64,000 nucleotides of DNA from Burkholderia aenigmatica (GTDB lineage Bacteria; Pseudomonadota; Gammaproteobacteria; Burkholderiales; Burkholderiaceae): assembly GCF_902499175.1 (NCBI RefSeq), contig NZ_CABVQC010000008.1:122470-186469 (forward strand). Direction: 5' to 3'. The translations under genes and the position numbers were made by a program. This document shows positions 62,435 to 64,000 of the stretch, one piece after another (the first letter of the stretch is position 1; the number at the start of each line of letters is the position of its first letter). Under the pieces are notes generated by a model that saw only the letters and a list, made by a program, of their open reading frames with translations, did no database searches and was not told the origin of the DNA.

Positions 62435-64000
62435 GCGACCCCCTGCTTGCGCAGCGGCATCTCGCTGCGGATGGCACCGCGTTTGCGCGCGGCGGGCATG
62501 ACGGGTTCCGGCGTCGACGCGTCGACGGCCGCGACCGACGGCGTCGCACCGATCGCCTCGAGCGCGACGATCGTATCGATCGTATCGATCGCGTCGCTCA
62601 CCTCGCCCGCGTCGGGCAACGCGTCGCCCGGAGCAGCGTGCGCCGGCAGTGTGCGCGGCGTGGCCGCGAACAAATCGCTGTAGTCGGCGATCGGCGCGCG
62701 CCGGTTCTCGGCCTTCAGCGCATTGAGCTCAATGTCGATGCTGCCGTGCCCGAGGCACACGACGCGGTCGGACAGCGTGTCGACCGGCACGTCGAAGATG
62801 CGCGCGAGCGCGTCTTCCGCGTCGACCGGTTCGCAGGCGAACAGGAACACGTACAGGTGCGCGGCATCGGCCGTCACGACGTCGCCTGCGCGGCGCGGCC
62901 GGCAATGCCGCAGCGCGTCGACATGCGACACGCCCGGCAGCAGCGCGATCTTCGCGAGCGTGTGCGGCAGCGCGAGCACGGCACCGCGATCGAGCACCGC
63001 GCGAATCCGCAGGCAGAACGCGCCGACCGGCAGGTAGCCGAGCACCGAATCGCCGAGCGCGGCCGCGAGCGCCGCACGATAGTCGGCCGCCACGGGCCGC
63101 GCATAGAGCTGGCCGCGCAGCGCGTGCACGGCGGCCTGCATCCGCGACACCGGCAGGTCGCGCGCGACGACTCGGCTCGCGCCGACGCTCAGCACGAGCA
63201 TCTCGAACTGCTGGCGCAGCACTTCGCCGCGCTCGACGACCGCAATCTTCAGCGCCCCGCCGCATTGCCGGCGCAGCGCGTGCACGTCCGCGCACAGCGC
63301 TTCGAGCTGCGCATGCGAGTGGAACACGAGCACCGCGGTCGCGGCCTGGGCATGCGCGCAGGCCGCGACGACGGCCGCGTTGTCTTCGACGATTTCCCAG
63401 CCCTCGGGCACGCGGGTCGTGCCGTCGAGCACCGCGCGGCTGGCGACGACGCGATCCTCGTCGCTCGCGAGCTTCATGCGGCGCGCGGGCTCGGTTGCGC
63501 CGCCGTCGACGCTCGCCGACAGCCGGCCGCCCGGCGCAAAGCGCAGCGACCGTACCTCGCCGGCCGCGAGCGTGTCGCCCGCACGCCAGAAATCGACGAT
63601 CCACAGCAGCTCGCCGTGCGTGCGCTGCAACTGCGCGACGCCCGAGCAGATACCGTGAAAGCCGCTGCGCGGCGTGCGATCCGCATCGCGCACGAGCGGA
63701 GCATCGTCGGTGCGTGGTTCTTCGCCTGCATGGTCCGCCTCGGGATCGAGCAGCAGCACGAGCGCGATCCGGCGCGTGCGGCACCAGTCGGCGAGTGCGT
63801 GCGCCTCGTCGGCGAGCGCGATCGGGTCGTCCCAGCTGAACCAGCGCTGCGCGCCCTCGACGAAATACAGCGAGCGCGCGCGAAAGCCGTAACGCTTCAG
63901 CGCGCGCAGGCCGCCGGTCAGCCGTGCAAACGGGCCCGGTGCCGCGCGGCGCGGTGCGTCGGCCGCTGCGCCGGCACCGTCGCCGCGGGCCGGCTCGGCC
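62431..64000 (-). CDS. bcsE: cellulose biosynthesis c-di-GMP-binding protein BcsE (5' end beyond window)
   Basis: C-terminal about 523 residues of BcsE; the frame stays open to the window edge, so the start is outside. Near the edge YFVEGAQRWFSWDDP is a typical BcsE block. The degenerate receiver/GGDEF-like (GIL) region has LPGVSHVDALRHCRPRRAGD (core HCRPRRAGDVV). RAGD there corresponds to the I-site-like RxGD that binds c-di-GMP, followed by LYVFLFACEPVDAEDAL. A low-complexity tail follows with a 9-base tandem repeat (IDTIDTI). Its stop overlaps bcsF by ATGA. Confidence 0.9.
   Translation of the reverse strand, partial: AEPARGDGAGAAADAPRRAAPGPFARLTGGLRALKRYGFRARSLYFVEGAQRWFSWDDPIALADEAHALADWCRTRRIALVLLLDPEADHAGEEPRTDDAPLVRDADRTPRSGFHGICSGVAQLQRTHGELLWIVDFWRAGDTLAAGEVRSLRFAPGGRLSASVDGGATEPARRMKLASDEDRVVASRAVLDGTTRVPEGWEIVEDNAAVVAACAHAQAATAVLVFHSHAQLEALCADVHALRRQCGGALKIAVVERGEVLRQQFEMLVLSVGASRVVARDLPVSRMQAAVHALRGQLYARPVAADYRAALAAALGDSVLGYLPVGAFCLRIRAVLDRGAVLALPHTLAKIALLPGVSHVDALRHCRPRRAGDVVTADAAHLYVFLFACEPVDAEDALARIFDVPVDTLSDRVVCLGHGSIDIELNALKAENRRAPIADYSDLFAATPRTLPAHAAPGDALPDAGEVSDAIDTIDTIVALEAIGATPSVAAVDASTPEPVMPAARKRGAIRSEMPLRKQGVA

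Noticed and set aside
1..64000. CRISPR arrays, insertion sequences, prophage, tRNA and rRNA genes
   Set aside because: No regularly spaced repeats, transposase or integrase motifs, or tRNA/rRNA-like stretches were recognised. Composition is uniform apart from short AT-rich promoter gaps. A dedicated tRNA scan was not possible here.

Overview
The window is GC-rich chromosomal DNA from a beta-proteobacterium, almost certainly Burkholderia (most likely the B. cepacia complex). This rests on codon use, a DUF3331 protein, a type II cellulose operon, and protein sequences that read as Burkholderia throughout. Housekeeping genes (galU, alaS, glnS) sit among accessory catabolic operons, which suggests a main chromosome. 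I see no tRNA, rRNA, insertion sequence, prophage or CRISPR array.

Layout. 1-6.1 kb: galU (+), a DUF4136-type lipoprotein, then a tight minus-strand operon of an OmpR-type response regulator, a secreted LysM/FecR protein and a CHASE2 histidine kinase. 6.4-9.9 kb: a small hypothetical protein, a TusA-like sulfur carrier, and a LysR regulator divergent from an acylating (methyl)malonate-semialdehyde dehydrogenase (iolA/mmsA). 10-25.6 kb: a complete myo-inositol locus. An RpiR regulator lies at one end. A seven-gene minus-strand operon follows (binding protein, ATPase, permease, two TIM-barrel isomerase-like proteins, two Gfo/Idh dehydrogenases). It is divergent from iolC(-DUF2090)-iolD-iolE-iolB plus a UPF0303 gene. 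The shared promoter carries two GGAA-N6-TTCC-type palindromes.

25.7-33.7 kb: an SDR, a branched-chain amino-acid type ABC transporter (livFGMH order) with no binding protein nearby, a thioesterase, a NUDIX protein, and a YbfB-type MFS gene divergent from a LysR gene. 33.8-41.5 kb: alaS, a CaiB-type CoA-transferase, a small hydrolase, a glycine-zipper lipoprotein, glnS and a second NUDIX gene. 41.5-45.9 kb: a small surface-antigen-like protein, a di-heme peroxidase-like lipoprotein divergent from an AcpA/phospholipase-C-like lipoprotein with PHO-box-like repeats between them, and a duplicated DUF3331 protein.

45.9-56.8 kb: a six-gene minus-strand operon (XapX, amidohydrolase, DoxX, exported VOC protein, DUF1275, outer-membrane channel) with a divergent LysR gene. 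Beyond it lie an isochorismatase-like hydrolase, a second XapX gene, a CPA1 Na+/H+ antiporter, OsmC and pirin. 56.8-64 kb: a cellulose operon transcribed leftward as bcsE(partial)-bcsF-bcsQ-bcsA-bcsG-bcsR plus a small secreted protein, nearly every junction overlapping. The operon also encodes the c-di-GMP sensors BcsE and the PilZ domain of BcsA, and the phosphoethanolamine transferase BcsG. bcsB, bcsZ and bcsC are not in the window.

The items most worth following are the response regulator/LysM-FecR/CHASE2 kinase module, the paired inositol operators, the tandem PHO boxes, the Cys/His-rich tail of the amidohydrolase and its operon, and the reordered bcs operon.
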